Shown in pieces: positions 1 through 11,960 of a stretch of 64,000 nt of DNA; the stretch's first letter is position 1; each line of letters begins with the position of its first letter. The stretch comes from Cristatella mucedo (Eukaryota > Bryozoa > Phylactolaemata > Cristatellidae): positions 1 to 64,000 of the forward strand of contig WPIO01000241.1 in assembly GCA_009760855.2 (NCBI GenBank), read 5' to 3'. The position numbers were made by a program, and so were the translations under genes. The notes under the pieces are model-generated. The model worked only from the letters and a program-made list of their open reading frames with translations. It did not search any database and was not told where the DNA came from.

Positions 1-206
1 GAAGTTTCTACATATTCCGCGATCTGCTGCGAACTCGTGCGAAACGTGTTATTTACCGTGCGAAATGCTTTAAAACTAGGTGCAGCACTCTGCTGCCAGC
101 CCAGCGCACGCTCCGATATGTAGATTCGAAGTTTCTACATATTCCGCGATCTGCTGCGAACTCGTGCGAAACGTGTTATTTACGTGCGAAATGCTTTAAA
201 CATGGT

Positions 207-221
207 GCAGCACTCTGCTGC
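207..221. other. Monomer hairpin 1 (6-bp arms, 3-nt loop)
   Basis: GCAGCA, then CTC, then TGCTGC: a perfect 6-bp inverted repeat around a 3-nt spacer, present in nearly every monomer of families A, B and C. The flanking bases do not extend the pairing. It is GC-rich with CAG/CTG character, so slippage and cruciform extrusion are plausible. Several small duplications and deletions in the window have breakpoints in or at this element. Function is unknown. It is not called a transcription terminator because there is no gene and no T-tract after it. Confidence 0.8.
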
Positions 222-239
222 CAGCCAGCGCACGCTCCG

Positions 240-266
240 ATATGTAGATTCGAAGTTTCTACATAT
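240..266. other. Monomer dyad 2 (9-bp arms, 9-nt loop), family A
   Basis: The left arm ATATGTAGA and right arm TCTACATAT are perfect reverse complements. They flank the 9-nt loop TTCGAAGTT, which itself contains the palindrome TTCGAA. The arms are intact in canonical family A monomers. In families B and C the left arm becomes ACATGCAGA and the loop loses TTCGAA (it reads TTTGAAG). The inner seven pairs then keep one C-A mismatch on the plus strand, which is a G-U wobble in a minus-strand RNA. This could be a protein-binding dyad or an RNA or cruciform stem; nothing here proves either. Confidence 0.75.
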
Positions 267-278
267 TCCGCGATCTGC

Positions 279-314
279 TGCGAACTCGTGCGAAACGTGT
301 TATTTACGTGCGAA
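279..314 (+). other. Triple TGCGAA motif phased at 10 and 20 bp
   Basis: TGCGAA occurs at 279-284, 289-294 and 309-314, spaced 10 bp and 20 bp, that is one and two turns of B-form DNA. The third copy spans the monomer junction. The same spacing recurs in every canonical monomer of all three families. Single-base exceptions are common in the first box (TGCAAA, or AAGTAGTGCG). The motif falls on one face of the helix, as expected for a binding site repeated within a monomer. It does not match the CENP-B box pattern. Role unknown. Confidence 0.7.
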
Positions 315-2399
315 ATGCTTTAAACCAGGTGCAGCACTGTGCTGCCAGCCAGCGCACGCTCCGATATGTAGATTCGAAGTTTCTACATATTCCGCGATCT
401 GCTGCGAACTCGTGCGAAACGTGTTATTTACGTGCGAAATGCTTTAAACATGGTGCAGCACTCTGCTGCCAGCCAGCGCACGCTCCGATATGTAGATTCG
501 AAGTTTCTACATATTCCGCGATCTGCTGCGAACTCGTGCGAAACGTGTTATTTACGTGCGAAATGCTTTAAACTAGGTGCAGCACTCTGCTGCCAGCCAG
601 CGCACGCTCCGATATGTAGATTCGAAGTTTCTACATATTCCGCGATCTGCTGCGAACTCGTGCGAAACGTGTTATTTACGTGCGAAATGCTTTAAACTAG
701 GTGCAGCACTCTGCTGCCAGCCAGCGCACGCTCCTAAATGTGGATTTTAGGTTTCTACATATTCCGCGATCTGCTGCGAACTCGTGCGAAACGTGTTATT
801 TACGTGCGAAATGCTTTAAACTAGGTGCAGCACTCTGCTGCCAGCCAGCGCACGCTCCGATATGTAGATTCGAAGTTTCTACATATTCCGCGATCTGCTG
901 CGAACTCGTGCGAAACGTGTTATTTACGTGCGAAATGCTTTAAACATTGTGCAGCACTCTGCTGCCAGCCAGCACACGCTCCGATATGTAGATTCGATGT
1001 TTCTACATATTCCGCGATCTGCTGCGAACTCGTGCGAAACGTGTTATTTACGTGCGAAATGCTTTAAACATGGTGCAGCACTCTGCTGCCAGCCAGCGCA
1101 CGCTCCGATATGTAGATTCGAAGTTTCTACATATTCCGCGATCTGCTGCGAACTAGTGCGAAACGTGTTATTTTACGTGCGAAATGCTTTAAACATGGGT
1201 GCAGCACTCTGCTGCCAGCCAGCGCACGCTCCGATATGTAGATTCGAAGTTTCTACATATTCCGCGATCTGCTGCGAACTAGTGCGAAACGTGTTATTTA
1301 CGTGCGAAATGCTTTAAACATGGTGCAGCACTCTGCTGCCAGCCAGCGCACGCTCCGATATGTAGATTCGAAGTTTTCTACATATTCCGCGATCTACTGA
1401 GCACTCGTGCGAAACGTGTTATTTACGTGCGAAATGCTTTAAACATGGTGCAGCACTCTGCTGCCAGCCAGCGCACGCTCCGATATGTAGATTCGAAGTT
1501 TCTACATATTCCGCGATCTGCTGCGAACTCGTGCGAAACGTGTTATTTACGTGCGAAATGCTTTAAACATGGTGCAGCACTCTGCTGCCAGCCAGCGCAC
1601 GCTCCGATATGTAGATTCGAAGTTTCTACATATTCCGCGATCTGCTGCGAACTCGTGCGAAATGTGTTATTTACGTGCGAAATGCTTTAAACATGGTGCA
1701 GCACTCTGCTGCCAGCCAGCGCACGCTCCGATATGTAGATTCGAAGTTTCTACATATTCCGCGATCTGCTGCGAACTCGTGCGAAACGTGTTATTTACGT
1801 GCGAAATGCTTTAAATATGGTGCAGCACTCTGCTGCCAGCCAGCGCACGCTCCGATATGTAGATTCGAAGTTTCTACATATTCCGCGATCTGCTGCGAAC
1901 TCGTGCGAAACGTGTTATTTACGTGCGAAATGCTTTAAACTAGGTGCAGCACTCTGCTGCCAGCCAGCGCACGCTCCGATATGTAGATTCGAAGTTTCTA
2001 CATATTCCGCGATCTGCTGCGAACTCGTGCGAAACGTGTTATTTACGTGCGAAATGTTTTAAACATGGTGCAGCACTCTGCTGCCAGCCAGCACACGCTC
2101 CGACATGCAGATTTGAACTTTCTACATATTCCGCGATCTGCTGCGAACTCGTGCGAAATGTGTTATTTACGTGCGAAATGCTCAAAACAAGGTGCAGCAC
2201 TCTGCTGCCAGCCAGCGCACGCTCCGATATGTAGATTCGAAGTTTTTACATATTTACGCGATCTGCTGCGAACTCGTGCGAAACGTGTTATTTACGTGCG
2301 AAATGCTTTAAACATGGTGCAGCACTCTGCTGCCAGCCAGCGCACGCTCCGATATGTAGATTCGAAGTTTCTACATATTCCGCGATCTGCTGCGAACTC

Positions 2400-4620
2400 G
2401 TGCGAAATGTGTTATTTACGTGCGAAATGCTTTAAACATGGTGCAGCACTCTGCTGCCAGCCAGCGCACGCTCCGATATGTAGATTCGAAGTTTCTACAT
2501 ATTCCGCGATCTGCTGCGAAGTAGTGCGAAACGTGTTATTTACGTGCGAAATGCTTTAAACTAGGTGCAGCACTCTGCTGCCAGCCAGCGCACGCTCCGA
2601 TATGTAGATTCGAAGTTTCTACATATTCCGCGATCTGCTGCGAACTCGTGCGAAACGTGTTATTTACGTGCGAAATGCTTTAAACATGGTGCAGCACTCT
2701 GCTGCCAGCCAGCGCACGCTCCGATATGTAGATTCGATGTTTCTACATATTCCGCGATCTGCTGCGAACTCGTGCGAAACGTGTTATTTACGTGCGAAAT
2801 GTTTTAAACATGGTGCATCACTCTGCTGCCAGCCAGCACACGCTCCGACATGCAGATTTGAACTTTCTAGATATTTAGCGATCTGCTGCGAACTCGTGCG
2901 AAATGTGTTATTCGAGTGCGAAATGCTCAAAACAAGGTGCAGCACTCTGCTGCCAGCCAGCACACGCTCCGATATGTAGATTTGAAGTTTCTACATATTC
3001 CGCGATCTGCTGCGAACTCGTGCGAAATGTGTTATTTACGTGCGAAATGCTTTAAACATGGTGCAGCACTCTGCTGCCAGCCAGCGCACGCTCCGATATG
3101 TAGATTCGAAGTTTCTACATATTCCGCGATCTGCTGCGAACTCGTGCGAAACGTGTTATTTACGTGCGAAATGCTTTAAACATGGTGCAGCACTCTGCTG
3201 CCAGCCAGCGCACGCTCCGATATGTAGATTCGAACTTTCTACATATTCCGCGATCTGCTGCAAACTCGTGCGAAATGTGTTATTTACGTGCGAAATGCTC
3301 AAAACAAGGTGCAGCACTTTGCTGCCAGCCAGCGCACGCTCCGATATGTAGATTCGAAGTTTCTACATATTCCGCGATCTGCTGCGAACTCGTGCGAAAC
3401 GTGTTATTTACGTGCGAAATGCTTTAAACTAGGTGCAGCACTCTGCTGCCAGCCAGCGCACGCTCCGATATGTACATTCGATGTTTCTACATATTCCACG
3501 ATCTGCTGCGAAGTAGTGCGAAACGTGTTATTTACGTGCGAAATGCTTTAAACTAGGTGCAGCACTCTGCTGCCAGCCAGCACACGCTCCGATATGTAGA
3601 TTCGATGTTTCTACATATTCCGCGATCGGCTGCGAATTTGTGCGAAACGTGTTATTTACGTGCGAAATGCTTTATACATGGTGCAGCACTCTGCTGCCAG
3701 CCAGCACACGCTACGAAACGCAGATTTAAACTTTCTAGATATTCCGCGATCTGCTGCGAACTCGTGCGAAATGTGTTATTCGAGTGCGAAATGCTCAAAA
3801 CAAGGTGCAGCAGTCTGCTGCCAGCCATCGCACGCTCCTAAATGTGGATTTGAAGTTTCTACATATTCCGCGATCTGCTGCGAACTCGTGCGAAACGTGT
3901 TATTTACGTGCGAAATGTTTTAAACATGGTGCATCACTCTGCTGCCAGCCAGCACACGCTCCGACATGCAGATTTGAACTTTCTAGATATTTAGCGATCT
4001 GCTGCAAACTCGTGCGAAATGTATTATTCGAGTGCGAAATGCTCAAAACAAGGTGCAGCACTTTTCTGCCAGCCAGCGCACGCTCCCAAATGTAGATTTG
4101 AAGTTTTTACATATTCCGTGATCTGCTGCGATTTTGTGCGAAACGTGTTATTTACGTGCGAAATGCTTTAAACATGGTGCAGCACTCTGCTGCCAGCCAG
4201 CACACGCTCCGATATGTAGATTCGATGTTTCTACATATTCCGCGATCTGCTGCGAACTCGTGCGAAATGTGTTTTTTACGTGCGAAATGCTTTAAACATG
4301 GTGCAGCACTCTGCTGCCAGCCAGCGCACGCTCCGATATGTAGATTCGAAGTTTCTACATATTCCGCGATCTGCTGCGAACTCGTGCGAAACGTGTTATT
4401 TACGTGCGAAATGCTTTAAACTAGGTGCAGCACTCTGCTGCCAGCCAGCGCACGCTCCGATATGTAGATTCGAAGTTTCTACATGTTACGCGATCTGCTG
4501 CGAACTCGTGCGAAACGTGTTATTTACGTGCGAAATGCTTTAAACATGGTGCAGCACTCTGCTGCCAGCCAGCGCACGCTCCGATATGTAGATTCGATGT
4601 TTCTACATATTCCGCGATCT
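2400..4620 (+). repeat. Mosaic higher-order block, copy 1
   Basis: A run of about 18 monomers in which family A units alternate with divergent C-like units. The C-like signatures are CATGGTGCATCACTC at about 2,809, CTAGATATTTAGCGATCTG, ATTCGAGTGCG with CTCAAAAC, CACGCTACGAAACGCAG near 3,706, CAGCACTTTTCTGCC near 4,056 and CTACATGTTACGCG near 4,479. The same markers recur in the same order 10,697-10,698 bp downstream, at 13,100-15,320. The copies are not identical. About 3,840-3,900 differs from its partner in the manner of local conversion, and 3,220-3,360 is partly diverged. Confidence 0.88.
3603..3681 (+). repeat. Rare marker monomer (TTTATACATGG), copy 1
   Basis: A 79-bp signature contains TTCGATG, then CGATCGGCTGCGAATTTG, then GCTTTATACATGG in place of the usual GCTTTAAACATGG. 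Only three copies were found in the window, each exactly 90 bp after an AGTAGTGCG variant. It is a useful landmark for aligning array segments. Confidence 0.85.
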
Positions 4621-7600
4621 GCTGCGAACTCGTGCGAAACGTGTTATTTTACGTGCGAAATGTTTTAAACATGGTGCAGCACTCTGCTGCCAGCCAGCAC
4701 ACGCTCCGACATGCAGATTTGAACTTTCTACATATTCCGCGATCTGCTGCGAACTCGTGCGAAATGTGTTATTTACGTGCGAAATGCTCAAAACAAGGTG
4801 CAGCACTCTGCTGCCAGCCAGCACACGCTCCGATATGCAGATTTGAAGTTTCTACATATTCCGCGATCTGCTGCGAACTCGTGCGAAACGTGTTATTCAC
4901 GTGCGAAATGCTTAAAACATGGTGCAGCACTCTGCTGCCAGCCAGCGCACGCTCCGATATGTAGATTCGAAGTTTCTACATATTCCGCGATCTGCTGCGA
5001 ACTCGTGCGAAACGTGTTATTTACGTGCGAAATGCTTTAAACATGGTGCAGCACTCTGCTGCCAGCCAGCGCACGCTCCGATATGTAGATTCGAAGTTTC
5101 TACATATTCCGCGATCTGCTGCGAACTCGTGCGAAATGTGTTATTTACGTGCGAAATGCTTTAAACTAGGTGCAGCACTCTGCTGCCAGCCAGCGCACGC
5201 TCCGATATGTAGATTCGAAGTTTCTACATATTCCGCGATCTGCTGCGAACTCGTGCGAAACGTGTTATTTACGTGCGAAATGCTTTAAACATGGTGCAGC
5301 ACTCTGCTGCCAGCCAGCACACGCTCCGATATGTAGATTCGAAGTTTCTACATATTCCGCGATCTGCTGCGAACTCGTGCGAAACGTGTTATTTACGTGC
5401 GAAATGCTTTAAACATGGTGCAGCACTCTGCTGCCAGCCAGCGCACGCTCCGATATGTAGATTCGAAGTTTCTACATATTCCGCGATCTGCTGCGAAGTC
5501 GTGCGAAACGTGTTATTTACGTGCGAAATGCTTTAAACTAGGTGCAGCACTCTGCTGCCAGCCAGCGCACGCTCCGATATGTAGATTCGAAGTTTCTACA
5601 TATTCCGCGATCTGCTGCGAACTCGTGCGAAACGTGTTATTTACGTGCGAAATGCTTTAAACATGGTGCAGCACTCTGCTGCCAGCCAGCGCACGCTCCG
5701 ATATGTAGATTCGAAGTTTCTACATATTCCGCGATCTGCTGCGAACTCGTGCGAAACGTGTTATTTACGTGCGAAATGCTTTAAACAAGGTGCAGCACTC
5801 TGCTGCCAGCCAGCGCACGCTCCGATATGTAGATTTGAAGTTTCTACATATTCCGCGATCTGCTGCGAACTCGTGCGAAACGTGTTATTTACGTGCGAAA
5901 TGCTTTAAACATGGTGCAGCACTCTGCTGCCAGCCAGCGCACGCTCCGATATGTAGATTCGAAGTTTCTACATATTCCGCGATCTGGTGCGAACTTGTGC
6001 GAAATTTGTTATTTCCGCGCGAAATGCTTTAAACATGGTGCAGCACTCTGCTGCCAGTCAGCGCACGCTCCGATATGTAGATTCGAAGTTTCTACATATT
6101 CCGCGATCTGCTGCGAACTCGTGCGAAACGTGTTATTTACGTGCGAAATGCTTTAAACATGGTGCAGCACTCTGCTGCCAGCCAGCGCACGCTCCGATAT
6201 GTAGATTCGAAGTTTCTACATATTCCGCGATCTGCTGCGAACTCGTGCGAAACGTGTTATTTACGTGCGAAATGCTTAAAACTAGGTGCAGCACTCTGCT
6301 GCCAGCCAGCGCACGCTCCGATATGTAGATTCGAAGTTTCTACATATTCCGCGATCTGCTGCGAACTCGTGCGAAACGTGTTATTTACGTGCGAAATGCT
6401 TTTAAACATGGTGCAGCACTCTGCTGCCAGCCAGCGCACGCTCCGATATGTAGATTCGAAGTTTCTACATATTCCGCGATCTGCTGCGAACTCGTGCGAA
6501 ACGTGTTATTTACGTGCGAAATGCTTAAAACAAGGTGCAGCACTCTGCTGCCAGCCAGCGCACGCTCCGATATGTAGATTCGAAGTTTCTACATATTCCG
6601 CGATCTGCTGCGAACTCGTGCGAAACGTGTTATTTACGTGCGAAATGCTTTAAACATGGTGCAGCACTCTGCTGCCAGCCAGCGCACGCTCCGATATGTA
6701 GATTCGAAGTTTCTACATATTCCGCGATCTGCTGCGAACTCGTGCGAAACGTGTTATTTACGTGCGAAATGCTTTAAACATGGTGCAGCACTCTGCTGCC
6801 AGCCAGCGCACGCTCCGATATGTAGATTCGAAGTTTCTACATATTCCGCGATCTGCTGCGAACTCGTGCGAAACGTGTGTTATTTACGTGCGAAATGCTT
6901 TAAACTAGGTGCAGCACTCTGCTGCCAGCCAGCGCACGCTCCGATATGTAGATTTCGAAGTTTCTACATATTCCGCGATCTGCTGCGAACTCGTGCGAAA
7001 CGTGTTATTTACGTGCGAAATGCTTTAAACATGGTGCAGCACTCTGCTGCCAGCCAGCGCACGCTCCGATATGTAGATTCGAAGTTTCTACATATTCCGC
7101 GATCTGCTGCGAACTCGTGCGAAATGTGTTATTTACGTGCGAAAAATGCTTTAAACATGGTGCAGCACTCTGCTGCCAGCCAGCGCACGCTCCGATATGT
7201 AGATTCGAAGTTTCTACATATTCCGCGATCTGCTGCGAACTCGTGCGAAACGTGTTATTTACGTGCGAAATGCTTTAAACATGGTGCAGCACTCTGCTGC
7301 CAGCCAGCACACGCTCCGATATGTAGATTCGAAGTTTCTACATATTCCGCGATCTGCTGCGAACTCGTGCGAAACGTGTTATTTTACGTGCGAAATGCTT
7401 TAAACATGGTGCAGCACTCTGCTGCCAGCCAGCGCACGCTCCGATATGTAGATTCGAAGTTTCTACATATTCCGCGATCTGCTGCGAACTCGTGCGAAAC
7501 GTGTTATTTACGTGCGAACTGCTTTTAAACATGGTGCAGCACTCTGCTGCCAGCCAGCACACGCTCCGATATGTAGATTCGAACTTTCTACATATTCCGC

Positions 7601-8929
7601 GATCTGCTGCGAACTCGTGCGAAATGTGTTATTTACGTGCGAAATGCTTTAAACATGGTGCAGCACTCTGCTGCCAGCCAGCGCACGCTCCGATATGTAG
7701 ATTCGAAGTTTTTACATATTCCGCGATCTGCTGCGATCTCGCGCGAAAACGTGTTATTTACGTGCGAAATGCTTTAAACATGGTGCAGCACTCTGCTGCC
7801 AGCCAGCGCACGCTCCGATATGTAGATTCGAAGTTTCTACATATTCCGCGATCTGCTGCGAACTCGTGCGAAACGTGTTATTTACGTGCGAAATGCTTTA
7901 AACATGGTGCAGCACTCTGCTGCCAGCCAGCGCACGCTCCGATATGTAGATTCGAAGTTTCTACATATTCCGCGATCTGCTGCGAACTCGTGCGAAACGT
8001 GTTATTTACGTGCGAAATGCTTTAAACATGGTGCAGCACTCTGCTGCCAGCCAGCGCACGCTCCGATATGTAGATTCGAAGTTTCTACATATTCCGCGAT
8101 CTGCTGCGAACTCGTGCGAAACGTGTTATTTACGTGCGAAATGCTTTAAACATGGTGCAGCCCTCTGCTGCCAGCCAGCGCACGCTCCGATATGTAGATT
8201 CGAAGTTTTCTACATATTCCGCGATCTGCTGCGAACTCGTGCGAAACGTGTTATTTACGTGCGAAATGCTTTAAACATGGTGCAGCACTCTGCTGCCAGC
8301 CAGCGCACGCTCCGATATGTAGATTCGAAGTTTCTACATATTCCGCGATCTGCTGCGAACTCGTGCGAAACGTGTTATTTACGTGCGAAATGCTTAAAAC
8401 ATAGGTGCAGCACTCTGCTGCCAGCCAGCGCACGCTCCGATATGTAGATTCGAAGTTTCTACATATTCCGCGATCTGCTGCGAACTCGTGCGAAACGTGT
8501 TATTTACGTGCGAAATGCTTTAAACATGGTGCAGCACTCTGCTGCCAGCCAGCGCACGCTCCGATATGTAGATTCGAAGTTTCTACATATTCCGCGATCT
8601 GCTGCGAACTCGTGCGAAACGTGTTATTTACGTGCGAAATGCTTTAAACATGGTGCAGCACTCTGCTGCCAGCCAGCGCACGCTCCGATATGTAGATTCG
8701 AAGTTTCTACATATTCCGCGATCTGCTGCGAACTCGTGCGAAACGTGTTATTTACGTGCGAAATGCTCAAAACTAGGTGCAGCACTCTGCTGCCAGCCAG
8801 CGCACGCTCCGATATGTAGATTCGAAGTTTCTACATATTCCGCGATCTGCTGCGAACTCGTGCGAAACGTGTTATTTACGTGCGAAATGCTTTAAACATG
8901 GTGCAGCACTCTGCTGCCAGCCAGCGCAC

Positions 8930-9003
8930 GCTCCGATATGTAGATTCGAAGTTTCTACATATTCCGCGATCTGCTATGTGTTATTTACGTGCGAAATGCT
9001 TTA
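8930..9003 (+). repeat. Monomer with 15-bp internal deletion
   Basis: GATCTGCTATGTGTTATT near 8,969 lacks the 15 bases that normally follow CTGCT. Successive anchors at 8,880 and 9,113 are 233 bp apart instead of 248, confirming the size. Confidence 0.9.
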
Positions 9004-10967
9004 AACTAGGTGCAGCACTCTGCTGCCAGCCAGCGCACGCTCCGATATGTAGATTCGAAGTTTCTACATATTCCGCGATCTGCTGCGAACTCGTGCGAAA
9101 CGTGTTATTTACGTGCGAAATGCTTTAAACATGGTGCAGCACTCTGCTGCCAGCCAGCGCACGCTCCGATATGTAGATTCGAAGTTTCTACATATTCCGC
9201 GATCTGCTGCGAACTCGTGCGAAACGTGTTATTTACGTGCGAAATGCTTTAAACATGGTGCAGCACTCTGCTGCCAGCCAGCGCACGCTCCGATATGTAG
9301 ATTCGAAGTTTCTACATATTCCGCGATCTGCTGCGAACTCGTGCGAAACGTGTTATTTACGTGCGAAATGCTTTAAACATGGTGCAGCACTCTGCTGCCA
9401 GCCAGCGCACGCTCCGATATGTAGATTCGATGTTTCTACATATTCCGCGATCTGCTGCGAACTCGTGCGAAACGTGTTATTTACGTGCGAAATGCTTTAA
9501 ACATGGTGCAGCACTCTGCTGCCAGCCAGCGCACGCTCCGATATGTAGATTCGAAGTTTCTACATATTCCGCGATCTGCTGCGAACTCGTGCGAAATGTG
9601 TTATTTACGTGCGAAATGCTTTAAACATGGTGCAGCACTCTGCTGCCAGCCAGCGCACGCTCCGATATGTAGATTCGAAGTTTCTACATATTCCGCGATC
9701 TGCTGCGAAGTAGTGCGAAACGTGTTATTTACGTGCGAAACGCTTTAAACTAGGTGCAGCACTCTGCTGCAAGCTAGCGCACGCTCCGATATGTAGATTC
9801 GAAGTTTCTACATATTCCGCAATCTGCTACGAACTCGTGCGAAATGTGTTATTTACGTGCGAAATGCTTTAAACTAGGTGCAGCACTCTGCTGCCAGCCA
9901 GCGCACGCTCCGATATGTAGATTCGAAGTTTCTACATATTCCGCGATCTGCTGCGAACTCGTGCGAAACGTGTTATTTACGTGCGAAATGCTTTAAACAT
10001 GGTGCAGCACTCTGCTGCCAGCCAGCGCACGCTCCGATATGTAGATTCGAAGTTTCTACATATTCCGCGATCTGCTGCGAACTCGTGCGAAACGTGTTAT
10101 TTACGTGCGAAATGCTTTAAACAAGGTGCAGCACTCTGCTGCCAGCCCAGCGCACGCTCCGATATGTAGATTCGAAGTTTTCTACATATTCCGCGATCTG
10201 CTGCGAACTCGTGCGAAACGTGTTATTTACGTGCGAAATGCTTTAAACATGGGTGCAGCACTCTGCTGCCAGCCAGCGCACGCTCCGATATGTAGATTCG
10301 AAGTTTCTACATATTCCGCGATCTGCTGCGAAAGCGTGGGAAACGTGTTGTTTACGTGCGAAATGCTTTAAACTAGGTGCAGCACTCTGCTGCCAGCCAG
10401 CGCACGCTCCGATATGTAGATTCGAAGTTTCTACATATTCCGCGATCTGCTGCGAAGTAGTGCGAAACGTGTTATTTACGTGCGAAATGCTTTAAACTAG
10501 GGTTCAGCACTCTGCTGCCAGCCAGCGCACGCTCCGATATGTAGATTCGAAGTTTCTACATATTCCGCGATCTGCTGCGAACTCGTGCGAAACGTGTTAT
10601 TTACGTGCGAAATGCTTTAAACATGGTGCAGCACTCTGCTGCCAGCCAGCGCACGCTCCGATATGTAGATTCGATGTTTCTACATATTCCGCGATCTGCT
10701 GCGAACTCGTGCGAAACGTGTTATTTACGTGCGAAATGCTTTAAAAACATGGTGCAGCACTCTGCTGCCAGCCAGCGCACGCTCCGATATGTAGATTCGA
10801 AGTTTCTACATATTCCGCGATCTGCTGCGAACTCGTGCGAAACGTGTTATTTACGTGCGAAATGCTTTAAACTAGGTGCAGCACTCTGCTGCCAGCCAGC
10901 GCACGCTCCGATATGTAGATTCGAAGTTTCTACATATTCCGCGATCTGCTGCGAAGTCGTGCGAAAA

Positions 10968-11020
10968 CGTGTTATTTACGTGCGAAATGCTTGTGTTATT
11001 TACGTGCGAAATGCTGTAAA
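10968..11020 (+). repeat. 24-bp tandem duplication inside a monomer
   Basis: The segment ending GCGAAATGCT is repeated with a 24-bp period (10,982 and 11,006), so GTGTTATTTACG and GTGCGAAATGCT occur twice. The second copy continues into an unusual GTAAAAGTGG. Confidence 0.9.
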
Positions 11021-11639
11021 AGTGGTGCAGCACTCTGCTGCCAGCCAGCGCACGCTCCGATATGTAGATTCGAAGTTTCTACATATTCCGCGATCTGCTG
11101 CGAACTCGTGCGAAACGTGTTATTTACGTGCGAAATGCTTTAAACATGGTGCAGCACTCTGCTGCCAGCCAGCGCACGCTCCGATATGTACATTCGAAGT
11201 TTCTACATATTCCGCGATCTGCTGCGAAGTAGTGCGAAACGTGTTATTTACGTGCGAAATGCTTTAAACTAGGTGCAGCACTCTGCTGCCAGCCAGCGCA
11301 CGCTCCGATATGTAGATTCGAAGTTTCTACATATTCCGCGATCTGCTGCGAACTCGTGCGAAACGTGTTATTTACGTGCGAAATGCTTTAAACATGGTGC
11401 AGCACTCTGCTGCCAGCCAGCGCACGCTCCGATATGTAGATTCGATGTTTCTACATATTCCGCGATCTGCTGCGAACTCGTGCGAAACGTGTTATTTACG
11501 TGCGAAATGCTTTAAAACATGGTGCAGCACTCTGCTGCTATTCAGCGCACGCTCCGATATGTAGATTTGAAGTTTCTACATATTCCGCGATCTGCTGCGA
11601 ACTCGTGCGAAACGTGTTATTTACGTGCGAAATGCTTTA

Positions 11640-11960
11640 AACATGGTGCAGCACTCTGCTGCCAGCCAGCACACGCTCCGACATGCAGATTTGAACTTTC
11701 TAGATATTCCGCGATCTGCTGCGAACTCGTGCGAAATGTATTATTCGAGTGCGAAATGCTCAAAACAAGGTGCAGCACTTTTCTGCCAGCCAGCGCACGC
11801 TCCCAAATGTAGATTTGAAGTTTTTACATATTCCGTGATCTGCTGCGATTTTGTGCGAAACGTGTTATTTACGTGCGAAATGCTTTAAACATGGTGCAGC
11901 ACTCTGCTGCCAGCCAGCACACGCTCCGATATGTAGATTCGATGTTTCTACATATTCCGC
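11640..11960 (+). repeat. Partial third copy of the mosaic block
   Basis: About 2.6 monomers carry the same rare run of variants as 14,620-14,935: CTTTCTAGATATT, AAATGTATTATTCGAG, CTCAAAACAAGG, CAGCACTTTTCTGCC, CTCCCAAATGTAG, GTTTTTACATATTCCGTG and CTGCGATTTTGTGCG, followed by a TTCGATG unit. The offset is 2,980 bp (24 monomers plus 4 bp). On both sides it returns to ordinary family A units, which suggests a short conversion or exchange tract. Confidence 0.8.

Larger units (their letters stand above)
187..310 (+). repeat. Reference family A monomer (internal map)
   Basis: This is a complete, canonical 124-bp unit, numbered from CGAAATG as position 1. The hairpin GCAGCACTCTGCTGC occupies 21-35. 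The large dyad occupies 54-80. The octamer TCTGCTGC occurs at 28 and again at 88, 60 bp apart. TGCGAA starts at 93, 103 and, spanning the junction with the next unit, 123. CGTGCGAAA occurs as a direct repeat 20 bp apart around the unit boundary. The two halves of the monomer do not otherwise align convincingly, so I do not claim that it arose by doubling of a 62-bp unit. Confidence 0.9.

Noticed and set aside
207-221. Rho-independent terminator at GCAGCACTCTGCTGC
   Set aside because: There is no T-run after the stem, no upstream gene, and it recurs in every monomer of a eukaryote-like satellite.
187-310. CENP-B box in the monomer
   Set aside because: The nearest candidate, on the minus strand, is TTCGCACGAGT. 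It has TTCG and the central A but lacks the CGGG core.
187-310. Origin of the monomer by duplication of a 62-bp unit
   Set aside because: TCTGCTGC occurs twice 60 bp apart, but the sequences after the two copies do not align beyond chance.
6638-7528. The longest open reading frame, 296 codons, Cys- and Arg-rich and repetitive
   Set aside because: It is read through several satellite monomers whose small indels skip the regular stop. The same peptide segments appear in all three frames, it uses an alternative GTG start, and nothing else suggests a gene.
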